DNA of 64,000 bases, from contig NZ_JAUSUJ010000014.1 of the NCBI RefSeq assembly GCF_030813915.1, positions 1-64,000 on the forward strand, read 5' to 3'. This document shows positions 16,892 to 24,473 of the stretch, piece after piece; the stretch's first letter is position 1; each line of letters starts with the position of its first letter. The DNA is from Rhodoplanes tepidamans (GTDB taxonomy: Bacteria; Pseudomonadota; Alphaproteobacteria; Rhizobiales; Xanthobacteraceae). The notes under the pieces were generated by a model, which made no database searches, had not been told where the DNA came from, and saw only the letters and a list, made by a program, of their open reading frames with translations. The position numbers were made by a program, and so were the translations under genes.

Positions 16892-17869
16892 TCACCCGGC
16901 GGCTTTCGTGTCGACACCGACGGGCTCCTCGCCCTTCGTCTCGTCCGGCCCGCGCGCCGCCGCGAGCAGCGCGGCGTCGAGCCGGTTCTCCAGTTCCGCG
17001 CGTTGCTCCGGCGTCCAGCTGCGGAAGCCGCGGCCGACCGCGGCGCCGGTCTCGCCGGCCGCGACCTTGTCGACGAGCAGCCGTTGCGGCGCGCGACTGC
17101 AGTCGAGATCCGACAGCAGCACGGAATGGATGGCCAGCGTCAAGCCGAGACCGAGCATGTCGGACTGCTCGAGCGGTCCCATCAGGCCGAGGCGCGCGCC
17201 GAAGCTGTTCCTGACGACGAAATCCACCGTCTCGGCGTCGCAGACGCCGTTCTCGACCAGCGCGATCGCCTCGCGCTTGAGCGCGTGCTGCAGGCGGTTG
17301 CCGATGAAGCCCGGCACATCCTTGCGGACGTGGACGGGCTTCTGGCCGACCTCGGCGAGCAGCGCCATGGCGGGCGCGATCACGGCCGGATCGGTGCGCT
17401 CGGCCTGCACCACCTCGACGAGCCGCACCGCGTAGGGCGGATTCCAGAAATGCATGCCGAGCGCACGGCCGGGCCGGCCGACCTCGGCCGCCACCCGCGA
17501 CACCGGGATGACCGAGGTGTTGGTGGCGAGGATGACGTCCGGCCCGCAGCGCGCGTCGAGCTCGCGGAAGATGCTCTGCTTGAGCTCGACCTTTTCCGGC
17601 GCCGCCTCGATCACCAGCACGCAGCCGGCGATCGCGTCCGGCAGCGCGGCGTGGAACGACACGCGGTCCGCCACCGCGGCCGGCTGGCCGCGGCGCGCCG
17701 TGATGCCGGCGAGCCGCTCCGGCGCCGCGGCGAGCGCCGCCGCGACCGGATCGATCAGGTGGACCCGGAACCCGCCGGCCGCGAAGATCTGGGCGATGCC
17801 GACGCCCATGCGGCCGGCACCGACCACGCCGACGGCGCGGTCACCCGGCCGTGTAGCCGCCGTCGACAT
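16892..17869 (-). CDS. 3-hydroxyacyl-CoA/L-carnitine dehydrogenase-type oxidoreductase
   Basis: 325 residues. NAD-binding GVVGAGRMGVGIAQIFA at the start, the ATNTSVIPVS loop, catalytic-His motif GMHFWNPPYAVRLVEVV, and the C-terminal domain opening DVPGFIGNRLQHALKREAIALVE. This is the FadB-N/lambda-crystallin branch, whose stand-alone members oxidise 3-hydroxy acids or their CoA esters (3-hydroxybutyryl-CoA, L-carnitine, L-gulonate). A stand-alone dehydrogenase of this type close to a BKACE gene recalls carnitine breakdown, but no carnitine-specific gene is seen. The first 29 bases overlap the end of the SDR gene, implying coupling. Confidence 0.88.
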   Translation of the reverse strand: MSTAATRPGDRAVGVVGAGRMGVGIAQIFAAGGFRVHLIDPVAAALAAAPERLAGITARRGQPAAVADRVSFHAALPDAIAGCVLVIEAAPEKVELKQSIFRELDARCGPDVILATNTSVIPVSRVAAEVGRPGRALGMHFWNPPYAVRLVEVVQAERTDPAVIAPAMALLAEVGQKPVHVRKDVPGFIGNRLQHALKREAIALVENGVCDAETVDFVVRNSFGARLGLMGPLEQSDMLGLGLTLAIHSVLLSDLDCSRAPQRLLVDKVAAGETGAAVGRGFRSWTPEQRAELENRLDAALLAAARGPDETKGEEPVGVDTKAAG

Positions 17870-18647
17870 ACATCACCTGTCCCGTGCAGAAGTCCGATGC
17901 GGGCGAGAGGAGGTAGAGCGCCATGCCGACAAGGTCCTCGGCCTCGCCGAGCCGGCCGAGCGGGATGCGCGACAGCGACCGCTTCTTGGTCGCCTGGCCG
18001 AGCTCGTCGTCGCCGAACATCCAGGCGGTGAGCTTGGAGCGGAAGACGGTCGGCGCGATGGCGTTGACGGTGATGCCGTACTTGGCCCACTCGGTGGCGA
18101 GCACCCGGGTGAGCGCGTCGGTGGCGCCCTTGGAGGTGCAGTAGGCCGTGTAGCCCGAGACGTTGCCGTGGCGGCCGCGCACCGAGGACATCAGCAGCAC
18201 CTTGCCCTTCACCTGCTTCTCGATGAAGTGGGTGCCGACCGCCTTGGCCATGAACCAGGCGCCGCGGACATTGGCGTCCATCACCTTCTGCCAGTCCTCG
18301 TAGGCCATCTCGTGGATGAAGCCGGCCTTGTTGTAGCCCGACGCGATGACCAGCTGGTCGACGCGGCCGAAGGCGGCGAGCGCCGCGTCGAGCATGGCCT
18401 GCGCGTCCTCCAGCGTGTCGGGCCGGCGCGGCACCGTGATGCAGCGCCCGCCGCCCAGGCTCTCGACCTCGGCCGCGACCTCGGCGAGCTCCTTCACGGA
18501 GCCGCCGGCGAGCGTGACGTCGACGTCGAGCGCGGCGAGCATCAGCGCGGTGGCGCGGCCGAAGGCCCCGGTGGCGCCGGTGACGATCGCGGACTTTCCC
18601 CGGACGTCGAACAGGGACAGTGGATTGCGGAGCGGTTCGGAGATCAT
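17841..18647 (-). CDS. Short-chain dehydrogenase/reductase (SDR)
   Basis: 268 residues, classical SDR. Cofactor loop TGATGAFG (23-30), N126, S154/S155, Y169 and K173 make the catalytic tetrad, and the C-terminus ends VDGGYTAG. The sequence around residues 45-55 (LAGGSVKEL) does not clearly fix NAD versus NADP. It probably oxidises a secondary hydroxyl or reduces a keto group in the cluster's pathway. It overlaps the following 3-hydroxyacyl-type dehydrogenase gene, so both are made together. Confidence 0.9.
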   Translation of the reverse strand: MISEPLRNPLSLFDVRGKSAIVTGATGAFGRATALMLAALDVDVTLAGGSVKELAEVAAEVESLGGGRCITVPRRPDTLEDAQAMLDAALAAFGRVDQLVIASGYNKAGFIHEMAYEDWQKVMDANVRGAWFMAKAVGTHFIEKQVKGKVLLMSSVRGRHGNVSGYTAYCTSKGATDALTRVLATEWAKYGITVNAIAPTVFRSKLTAWMFGDDELGQATKKRSLSRIPLGRLGEAEDLVGMALYLLSPASDFCTGQVMYVDGGYTAG

Positions 18648-18660
18648 GGTCGGCTCGGGC

Positions 18661-19002
18661 TCAGCTCTTCGGCTTCGACAGGATGACCAGCATGCTGGCG
18701 ACCGCGTTGCCGCGGTTCTCGATCGCGCGGGCCTCGCCCGGCGCGAGATGGCAGGAGTCGAGCGGACCGAGCACGACCTCGCCGCCGTCGGTGATCACCG
18801 TCACCTCGCCGGCGACGACGACGTAGAGCTTCTCGGCGGCGGAGGCGGACATCTCGGCGCCGCCGCCGGGCAGGAAGTGCGACAGGCCGCAGGTGAAGGC
18901 CTCGGTGGCGCTCTCGGCGCCGCCCTGGAGCTGCAGCGCCACCATGGCGTGATGGCGCTTGGCCTCGTAGGGCTTCGCGTCGGTGAAGCGGGTGACGTGC
19001 AT
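18661..19002 (-). CDS. Small cupin-domain protein
   Basis: 113 residues forming a single cupin barrel: HFLPGGGAEMSASAAEKLYVVVAGEVTVITDGGEVVLGP followed by LAPGEARAIENRG. The first cupin motif has lost most of the usual metal-binding histidines (normally GxxxHxH), so it may be a non-metal binding protein or an atypical isomerase. It sits between the SDR and cyclase genes with gaps of only a few bases. Function unknown; an accessory or ligand-binding role in the pathway is inferred. Confidence 0.8.
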   Translation of the reverse strand: MHVTRFTDAKPYEAKRHHAMVALQLQGGAESATEAFTCGLSHFLPGGGAEMSASAAEKLYVVVAGEVTVITDGGEVVLGPLDSCHLAPGEARAIENRGNAVASMLVILSKPKS

Positions 19003-19003
19003 G

Positions 19004-19804
19004 TCAGGCCCCCGTCGGGATGCGGAACGTCTGGTCGGGGTCGATCACCGCCACGACCCGCACGACGCAGCCCTCGCCCTCGTGCCAGCGCCACGGGAAC
19101 GCCATGATGGTGCAGCGCCGGCCGGTCACCAGGTCGACGTCGCCGCCGATGTTCTCGATGCCCGGAATGCCGGCGCCCATCATGATCTTGTGGGCCGGCT
19201 CCCAGTACGGGAAGTCCTCCAGCACGTGGCGGCCGGTGAGCGCCTTGTACTCCGCGTCGAGATGCGGGTGCGACGGGCCGAGGCCGTGGTCGCACAGCTT
19301 GGTGCCGAGCGGGTGGTCGAGCGCCTGGACGTCGATGCCGAGCATCTTGACGCCGCGCTCGACGATCCACTCGGCCGCCTCCTTGTAGAGGCCGGGCGAG
19401 TAGGCGTAGTAGTCGTCGTTGTCGCCGAGCTTGTGGTGCGAGCCGGTGTTGATGATCAGGATGTCGCCGCGCTCGATCTTCGGCGTCGCCTTCTCCAGGT
19501 CGTCCGGCGTGATCACGCCCCACTTGCCCTTGGGGATCGACACCACGACGCCGGTGCCGAAGAAGCGCCAGGTGTCGTAGCCGGTCAGCGACCTGCCGTT
19601 CTCGGTGACGTGCAGCTGCGCGTCCATGTGGGTCGAGCGATGCATGATCGACTCGATCTGCTGCACGAAGATGCCGTCGTTGGCGTGGAACTTGTGGACC
19701 CGGACGTTGAGGTTTGCGGCGGACGGCCATTGCGGCACGCCGTGGCCGTAGACGTTGCTGAGGTCGTAGTAGCGCAGCCCGTTGGCGCCGATGATCTCGC
19801 CCAT
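19004..19804 (-). CDS. Cyclase-family metal-dependent hydrolase (KynB/isatin hydrolase fold), paralog A
   Basis: 266 residues of the PF04199 'cyclase' fold. The metal motif HxxTHxD is intact: H55, H59, D61 (HRSTHMDAQLHV). Known members are arylformamidase KynB and isatin hydrolase, which open amide or lactam bonds with Zn or Mn. The last part (ENIGGDVDLVTGRRCTIMAFPWRW) is shared with its neighbour at 19847-20653. It is one base from the cupin gene and 42 bp from the paralog, so the genes are co-transcribed. Likely reaction: hydrolysis of a cyclic amide, lactone or ester of the imported compound. Confidence 0.87.
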   Translation of the reverse strand: MGEIIGANGLRYYDLSNVYGHGVPQWPSAANLNVRVHKFHANDGIFVQQIESIMHRSTHMDAQLHVTENGRSLTGYDTWRFFGTGVVVSIPKGKWGVITPDDLEKATPKIERGDILIINTGSHHKLGDNDDYYAYSPGLYKEAAEWIVERGVKMLGIDVQALDHPLGTKLCDHGLGPSHPHLDAEYKALTGRHVLEDFPYWEPAHKIMMGAGIPGIENIGGDVDLVTGRRCTIMAFPWRWHEGEGCVVRVVAVIDPDQTFRIPTGA

Positions 19805-19846
19805 GGTGGTGTCTTTCTCGATCGCGTGGAGGACGACTGTCGCCGG

Positions 19847-20653
19847 TCAGGCGGCGCGGCCGGGCTCGATGCGGTACGCACCGCCCGGATCGAGCAGCGC
19901 CATCAGGCGGATCACGCAGGCGTCGCCGGCCGCGAACCGCCACGGATAGGCCTGCAGCGTGCAGCGCTTGCCGAGCACCTCGGCGACGTCGCCGCCGACG
20001 TTCTCGATGGTCGGGATGCCGGCCTTCAGCAGCATGCGGTGGGCCGGGGTCCATTCGGGGAAGTCGACCTTCGGGTCGCGGCCGGTCTCGGTCTCGTAGA
20101 GCTTCGGCAGGCGCTTCATCAGCGGGCCGCCGCGATGCAGGCCGAGCGAGGTGGCGAGCGGATGGTCGACATAGGCGGTGTCGATGCCGACGAGCCGCAC
20201 GCCGCGGTCGATCAGCCACTGCGCCGCGTCCTTGGCGAGGCCCGGGCCCTGGCCGAAATACTCCTGGCTGTCGGAATACTTCTCGTGCCAGCCGGTGACG
20301 ATCACGACGATGTCGCCCGCCTCGACCTCGGGGGTCGCGGCCGCGAGGTCGGCGGCCGTCACGTACTCCCAGCGTCCCTTCGGGATGCTCAGCACGACGC
20401 CGTTGCCGAAGAACAGGTCGATCGGCAGGCTCGCCAGATCGGCGCCGCCCTGCACCATGTGCAGCGGCGCGTTGAGATGCGTCGAGTTGTGCATCACGGC
20501 GGTGATGCGCTGGCTCAGCACGCCGTGCGCGGCGTGGTAGACGGCGCGCTCGATGCGGATGTCCGGATCGCCCGGATTGATCGGGGTGCCGTGCCCCCAG
20601 GGGTGGCTGAGTTCGACGAAGACGAGTCCCGTGCCGGGTTCGGTGACGCTCAT
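19847..20653 (-). CDS. Cyclase-family protein, paralog B, with Asp-to-Asn change in the metal motif
   Basis: 268 residues, collinear with paralog A (same positions for all main blocks; GIPTIENVGGDV versus GIPGIENIGGDV). The metal motif reads H55-NST-H59-L-N61: the aspartate ligand of HxxTHxD is asparagine (codon AAC). Known Zn or Mn members use that Asp as a ligand, so B may be weakly active, use another metal, or act as a partner subunit of A. ATG 20653 follows a GGAG ribosome site. It is the first gene of the cyclase/cupin/SDR/dehydrogenase/TRAP run. Confidence 0.85.
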   Translation of the reverse strand: MSVTEPGTGLVFVELSHPWGHGTPINPGDPDIRIERAVYHAAHGVLSQRITAVMHNSTHLNAPLHMVQGGADLASLPIDLFFGNGVVLSIPKGRWEYVTAADLAAATPEVEAGDIVVIVTGWHEKYSDSQEYFGQGPGLAKDAAQWLIDRGVRLVGIDTAYVDHPLATSLGLHRGGPLMKRLPKLYETETGRDPKVDFPEWTPAHRMLLKAGIPTIENVGGDVAEVLGKRCTLQAYPWRFAAGDACVIRLMALLDPGGAYRIEPGRAA

Positions 20654-20756
20654 TTTTTCGCTCCGCTCGGGCACCGTTCTCGAACCGGTGCTCGTTCTTG
20701 GGGCGACGTTAGGAGCGGCGGCCGACCCGGGTCCAATAGCGACCTCGGCCGAAGGG

Positions 20757-20771
20757 ATAGCTGGAAGTTAT
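20757..20771. promoter_or_regulatory. Possible LysR-type box upstream of the cyclase operon
   Basis: ATAGCTGGAAGTTAT is a T-N11-A motif with interrupted arms (ATA.CT / AG.TAT). It sits about 105 bp upstream of the first cyclase start, in the 157-bp gap behind a TctC gene. LysR regulators bind such boxes and one is encoded at the far end of the cluster. Short and degenerate, so weak. Confidence 0.3.
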
Positions 20772-20810
20772 GGTGCGCTGCAGCAGCGAGCCGGACCGCG
20801 ACGCGGCCGG

Positions 20811-21821
20811 TCAGTCGGCCTTGATGCCGGCGTCGCGGATCAGGTCGCGATACTTGGCGTACTCGCGCCTGGCATGGGCGAGGAGCTCGTCCCGCCGGCC
20901 GCTCGCCGGGGTGATGCCGACCTCGCGCAGGCGCTCGATCACGTCGGGCGACGCCAGCACCGCCTGCAGCTCGGCGCTGAGCCGGTCGACGATCGGCTTC
21001 GGGGTCCGGGCCGGCGCGTAGAGCGCGTACCAGCCGTTGACGGCGAAGCCCGGATAGCCCGACTCGGCGAAGGTCGGCACGTCCGGAAACGCCGGCAGCC
21101 GCTCCGCCGAGGCGACCGCGAGCGGGCGCACCTTGCCGCCCCTGATCAGCGGCGTCGCGTTGGTGGTGGTGTCGAAGATCACGTCGACGCGCCTGCCGAT
21201 CAGGTCGAGAATGTGCGCGCTGCCGCCCTTGTAGGGCACGTGGATCATCTGCAGGCCGTTCTGCAGGCAGAAACCGGCGCCGGCCATGTGCAGCGGCGAT
21301 CCGTTGCCGGAGGATCCGTATCGCAGGGTGCCGGGCGACCGGCGTGCCGCGTCGACCAGATCCTTCAGCGTCCTGAAGGGCGATTCGGTGGAGGTGATCA
21401 GCATGGTCGGCGCGGTGCCGAACAGGCCGATCGGCGCGAAGTCGTCGATCGGGTGGTAGTCGGCCTTGAACAGATGCGGGCTCGCCGCGTTGGAGGCGAA
21501 GCCGCCGACGAACAGCGTGTAGCCGTCCGGCGCGGCGCGGGCGGCCTGGCTGGCGCCGATCAGGGTCCCGGCACCGGGCCGGTTGTCGACGATCACCTGC
21601 TGCCGCAGCCGGTCTGACAGCTTCTGTCCGATCAGCCGGCCCAGCATGTCGTTCGCGCCGCCGGCCGGATAGGGCACGATCAGCGTGATCGACCGGGACG
21701 GATAGGCGTCCCCGGCCCGGGCGGCGCCGGCGCCGGGGCCGGCGACTGCGAGGCCCAGCGCGGCCCCGAGCCCGAGCACGAGGAACCGCCTGGCGCGTGC
21801 GGCACGGGACGTCGCGATCAT
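20811..21821 (-). CDS. TctC-family periplasmic solute-binding protein
   Basis: 336 residues with a long Ala-rich signal peptide containing RRFLVLGLGAALGLAVAG and ending near GAARAGDAYP. Core blocks: RSITLIVPYPAGGANDMLGRLIG, VDNRPGAGTLIGASQAARAAPDGYTL, IHVPYKGGSAHILDLIGRRVD. It would bind a small carboxylate. No TctA/TctB partners are nearby. It lies directly upstream of the cyclase/TRAP cluster on the same strand (157-bp gap), so it may be part of it as a sensor or alternate receptor. It is not a close duplicate of the neighbouring TctC at 21903. Confidence 0.88.
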   Translation of the reverse strand: MIATSRAARARRFLVLGLGAALGLAVAGPGAGAARAGDAYPSRSITLIVPYPAGGANDMLGRLIGQKLSDRLRQQVIVDNRPGAGTLIGASQAARAAPDGYTLFVGGFASNAASPHLFKADYHPIDDFAPIGLFGTAPTMLITSTESPFRTLKDLVDAARRSPGTLRYGSSGNGSPLHMAGAGFCLQNGLQMIHVPYKGGSAHILDLIGRRVDVIFDTTTNATPLIRGGKVRPLAVASAERLPAFPDVPTFAESGYPGFAVNGWYALYAPARTPKPIVDRLSAELQAVLASPDVIERLREVGITPASGRRDELLAHARREYAKYRDLIRDAGIKAD

Positions 21822-21902
21822 GGCACCTCCCGATGGGCCGGCCGGCTTCTCGGGCGTGCGGATGCGGGCGAGGTCTCCGCGTCTGCGCTTCGGGCCGGCG
21901 AT

Positions 21903-22892
21903 TCATCCGGCCTTGATATTGGCCTTCTCGATCACCTTGCGCCACCTCTGTGTCTCGTCGGCGATGAAACGGGCGAAGGCGTCCGGCGAGGAGTCGGTCT
22001 GCACGATGGCGCCGAGGTCGGCGCATTTGCGGATCACCTCGGGCTTGTTCGCGAACGCCTTCATCTCCTTCGCCAGCCGGTCGACGATCGGCCGCGGCGT
22101 CGCGGCGGGCGCCAGATACCCGTGCCAGGCGGTCGCCTCGAAGCCCGGCAGGGTCTCGGCGATGGTCGGCAGGTCGGGATCGATCGGCAGGCGCTGGGCG
22201 GTGGCGAAGCCGAGCGCCCGCAGCGCGCCGCTGCGGATGTGCGGCAGGGCCGGACCGGTGTTCTCGAACCCGAGGTCGATCTGGCCGCCGATCAGGTCGT
22301 TCAGCATCAGCGATGTGCCGCGATACGGAACGTGCTGCATCGACGTACCGGTGATCTGCTGCAGATACTCGCCGGCGAGATGCTGCGAGGTGCCGATCCC
22401 GGCGGAGCCGAAGCTCAGCTTGCCCGGATTGGCCCTCAGATGGGCGATCAGGTCGGCGACCGTCTTCACGTCGGGCAGCCGCTTCGGATTCACGACCAGC
22501 ACGTTCGGCGTGATGGTGAGCTGGTAGATCGGGGCGAAGTCGCGCAGGGTGCGGTAGGACAGCTTCTCGCCGTAGAGCGTCTCGTTGACGGCGAGCGGCC
22601 CGGTGCTCGACAGGGTCAGGGTGTAGCCGTCGGGGGTCGCGCGGGCCACCCGCGTCATGCCGATGATGCCGCCGCCGCCCGGCTGGTTCTCGACCACGAA
22701 GGGCTGGCTCCAGGTGGCGGCGAGATGCTCGGCCACCATGCGGGTGAACACGTCGGCCGCCCCGCCCGCCGGAAACGGGCAGATCACCGTGACGAGGCGG
22801 CTCGGATAAGCGGCCTCGGCCCGGACCGCCTGCGGCAGCGCCGCGGCCGCGGCGAGGCCGACGAGATCGATCAGAACCTTCCTGCGATTCAT
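21903..22892 (-). CDS. TctC-family periplasmic solute-binding protein
   Basis: 329 residues; start MNRRKVLIDLVGLAAAAALP gives a Sec- or Tat-like leader (paired arginines). Core blocks YPSRLVTVICPFPAGGAADVF, VENQPGGGGIIGMTRVARATPDGYTL and MQHVPYRGTSLMLNDLIGG are standard. It lies 81 bp upstream of the TctC gene at 20811, same strand, so the two are probably co-transcribed. ATG 22892 is chosen because the leader begins there; upstream in-frame codons have no signal peptide. Ligand unknown, and no transporter membrane subunits are present. Confidence 0.88.
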   Translation of the reverse strand: MNRRKVLIDLVGLAAAAALPQAVRAEAAYPSRLVTVICPFPAGGAADVFTRMVAEHLAATWSQPFVVENQPGGGGIIGMTRVARATPDGYTLTLSSTGPLAVNETLYGEKLSYRTLRDFAPIYQLTITPNVLVVNPKRLPDVKTVADLIAHLRANPGKLSFGSAGIGTSQHLAGEYLQQITGTSMQHVPYRGTSLMLNDLIGGQIDLGFENTGPALPHIRSGALRALGFATAQRLPIDPDLPTIAETLPGFEATAWHGYLAPAATPRPIVDRLAKEMKAFANKPEVIRKCADLGAIVQTDSSPDAFARFIADETQRWRKVIEKANIKAG

Positions 22893-23334
22893 TGCGTCCT
22901 CCACTGTCTCACGACTCTCGACGCGCGCCGGCACCGGCCCGCACCCGCGGCACGGGGCGGCATCGGCGACGTGGTGATCTCGGGGGCGGGGCATGCCGGG
23001 CGGAGAAGACGCACGGTCCCGGACGGGCCGCCGCCGCGGACCGGCCGCTGCCGCGGACCGGCGACGCGCGGCGGACGCCGCGACGCCCGCGCGCGGACCG
23101 CCGCCGGCGTGGCGCATCGGCCGGACATGAACGAACGCCAGGCGAAGCCGCAATTCCGCCTCGCCGACGTCCACCGGGACCGTCGGTCATGGGACATACT
23201 CTCCTCCGGGCCCGATCGATTGTTGTCCTGCGGTCGGCCTGCGCCGCCGCGGATCGGGTCTGGTGGCCGCCCTCCGCCGGGCGGCATCGACTGTCCTTCC
23301 TGGTCTCGCTCCGGCCGGAGCCGGAGCCGGACGC
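22893..23334. other. Intergenic stretch upstream of the TctC pair
   Basis: About 440 bp with no convincing gene. It contains a 13-bp direct repeat GCCGCGGACCGGC (23033-23045 and 23050-23062), one helical turn and a half apart, that could be a regulator site, and a 7-bp GC stem at 23267-23286 behind the alcohol dehydrogenase gene. Otherwise I see nothing. Confidence 0.45.
23267..23286 (-). terminator. Possible hairpin terminator after the alcohol dehydrogenase gene
   Basis: GCCGCCC (23267-23273) and GGGCGGC (23280-23286) form a 7-bp stem about 50 bp beyond the leftward alcohol dehydrogenase stop. No T-tract follows, so it could be Rho-assisted or irrelevant. Confidence 0.3.
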
Positions 23335-24465
23335 TCAGAACGCGGTTCGGTAGATCGCCAGGATCTCGTCCCTGGAGATCTCGCGGGGATTGTTGTCGAG
23401 CAGGCGGCGGATCACGAACGCCTCGTCGGCCATCGCCGGAAGATCGTCCTCCGGCACGCCGAGGCCGGACAGCCGCATCTCGAGGCCGAGCGCGGCGCAG
23501 AAGCCGTAGGCCGCGTCGCGCACCGCGGCCTCGTCGGTCGCCGCGGGCAGCCCCAGCGCGGCCAGGACGTGGCGCGTCTTCTCCGGCACGACGGGCGCGT
23601 TGAAGGCGAGCACGTGCGGGAAGATCAGCGCGTTGGCGGCGCCGTGCGGCACGTGGTGGCGGGTGCCGAGCGGATAGGCGAGCGCGTGGCCGGCCGCCGT
23701 GTTGACCGGGCCCAGGCAGAAGCCGCCGTACAGCGAGGCGACGGCGAGGCCGCGGCGCGCCGCGCGGTCGCTGCCGTCGGCGACCGCGCGGGCGAGATGG
23801 CGGCCGACCTGGCGGATGCCCTCGATCGCATAGAAGTCGATCAGCGGATGGGCCCTGCGGTTGGTGTAGGCCTCGACGCAGTGCGCCATGGCGTCGACCC
23901 CGGTCGCCGCCGTCAGGGCCGGCGGCACGCTCATCGTGAGATCCGGATCGACGACGGCGAGGTCGGCCAGCATGTCGAGGCTCTCGACCGCGAGCTTGTT
24001 GCGGGTCGCGGGGTCGGTCACCAGCGCGCGGATGCCGCCTTCGCTGCCGGTGCCGGCCGTGGTCGGCACCTGCACGAGCGCGCAGCAGCGCGGACGGGTG
24101 CGCCCCACGCCGACGACGTCGCGGATGGTCTGGCCGCTGCCCGGCAGCACCGCGGCGAGCTTGGCCAGATCCATGGCGCTGCCGCCGCCGAAGCCGACGA
24201 CGAGATCGGGCGCCGTCTCTGTCGCCGTCGCCAGCAGCGCGTCGAGATTGGGAATGTCCGGTTCCGGCACCACGTCGCCGAACACCGCGACCGGCCCGTC
24301 GAGCCCGAGCAGCTCGACGCGGCCGACATTGAAGGCGTCGGCGACGACCAGCGGACGCCGGCAGCCGCGCGCCTTCGCCCACGCGCCGACGCGCGCCACC
24401 GTGCCGGCCCCGAACTCGATGACGGGCGGGCAGACGAGACGGAGCGGTGCGTCGACGGCCGGCAT
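23335..24465 (-). CDS. Iron-containing alcohol dehydrogenase (maleylacetate reductase-like)
   Basis: 376 residues of the group III Fe-ADH family. The NAD-binding GFGGGSAMDLAK, the PTTAGTGSEGG motif and the metal-ligand region with D-x3-H (GVDAMAHCVEAYTN) and H residues in NTAAGHALAYPLG and HHVPHGAANALIFPHV are all present. Such enzymes reduce aldehydes or keto acids, or (maleylacetate reductases) reduce a double bond. The start ATG 24465 lies 8 bp after the end of the DapA-family gene with GAGG upstream, so the two form an operon. It may handle the aldehyde or keto product released by that lyase. Confidence 0.88.
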   Translation of the reverse strand: MPAVDAPLRLVCPPVIEFGAGTVARVGAWAKARGCRRPLVVADAFNVGRVELLGLDGPVAVFGDVVPEPDIPNLDALLATATETAPDLVVGFGGGSAMDLAKLAAVLPGSGQTIRDVVGVGRTRPRCCALVQVPTTAGTGSEGGIRALVTDPATRNKLAVESLDMLADLAVVDPDLTMSVPPALTAATGVDAMAHCVEAYTNRRAHPLIDFYAIEGIRQVGRHLARAVADGSDRAARRGLAVASLYGGFCLGPVNTAAGHALAYPLGTRHHVPHGAANALIFPHVLAFNAPVVPEKTRHVLAALGLPAATDEAAVRDAAYGFCAALGLEMRLSGLGVPEDDLPAMADEAFVIRRLLDNNPREISRDEILAIYRTAF

Positions 24466-24473
24466 GGCGATCC

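Noticed and set aside
16892-17869. Naming the dehydrogenase an L-carnitine dehydrogenase
   Set aside because: A BKACE gene is close, but no carnitine-specific partner (thioesterase, betaine or choline genes) is present; the branch also includes other 3-hydroxy acid dehydrogenases.
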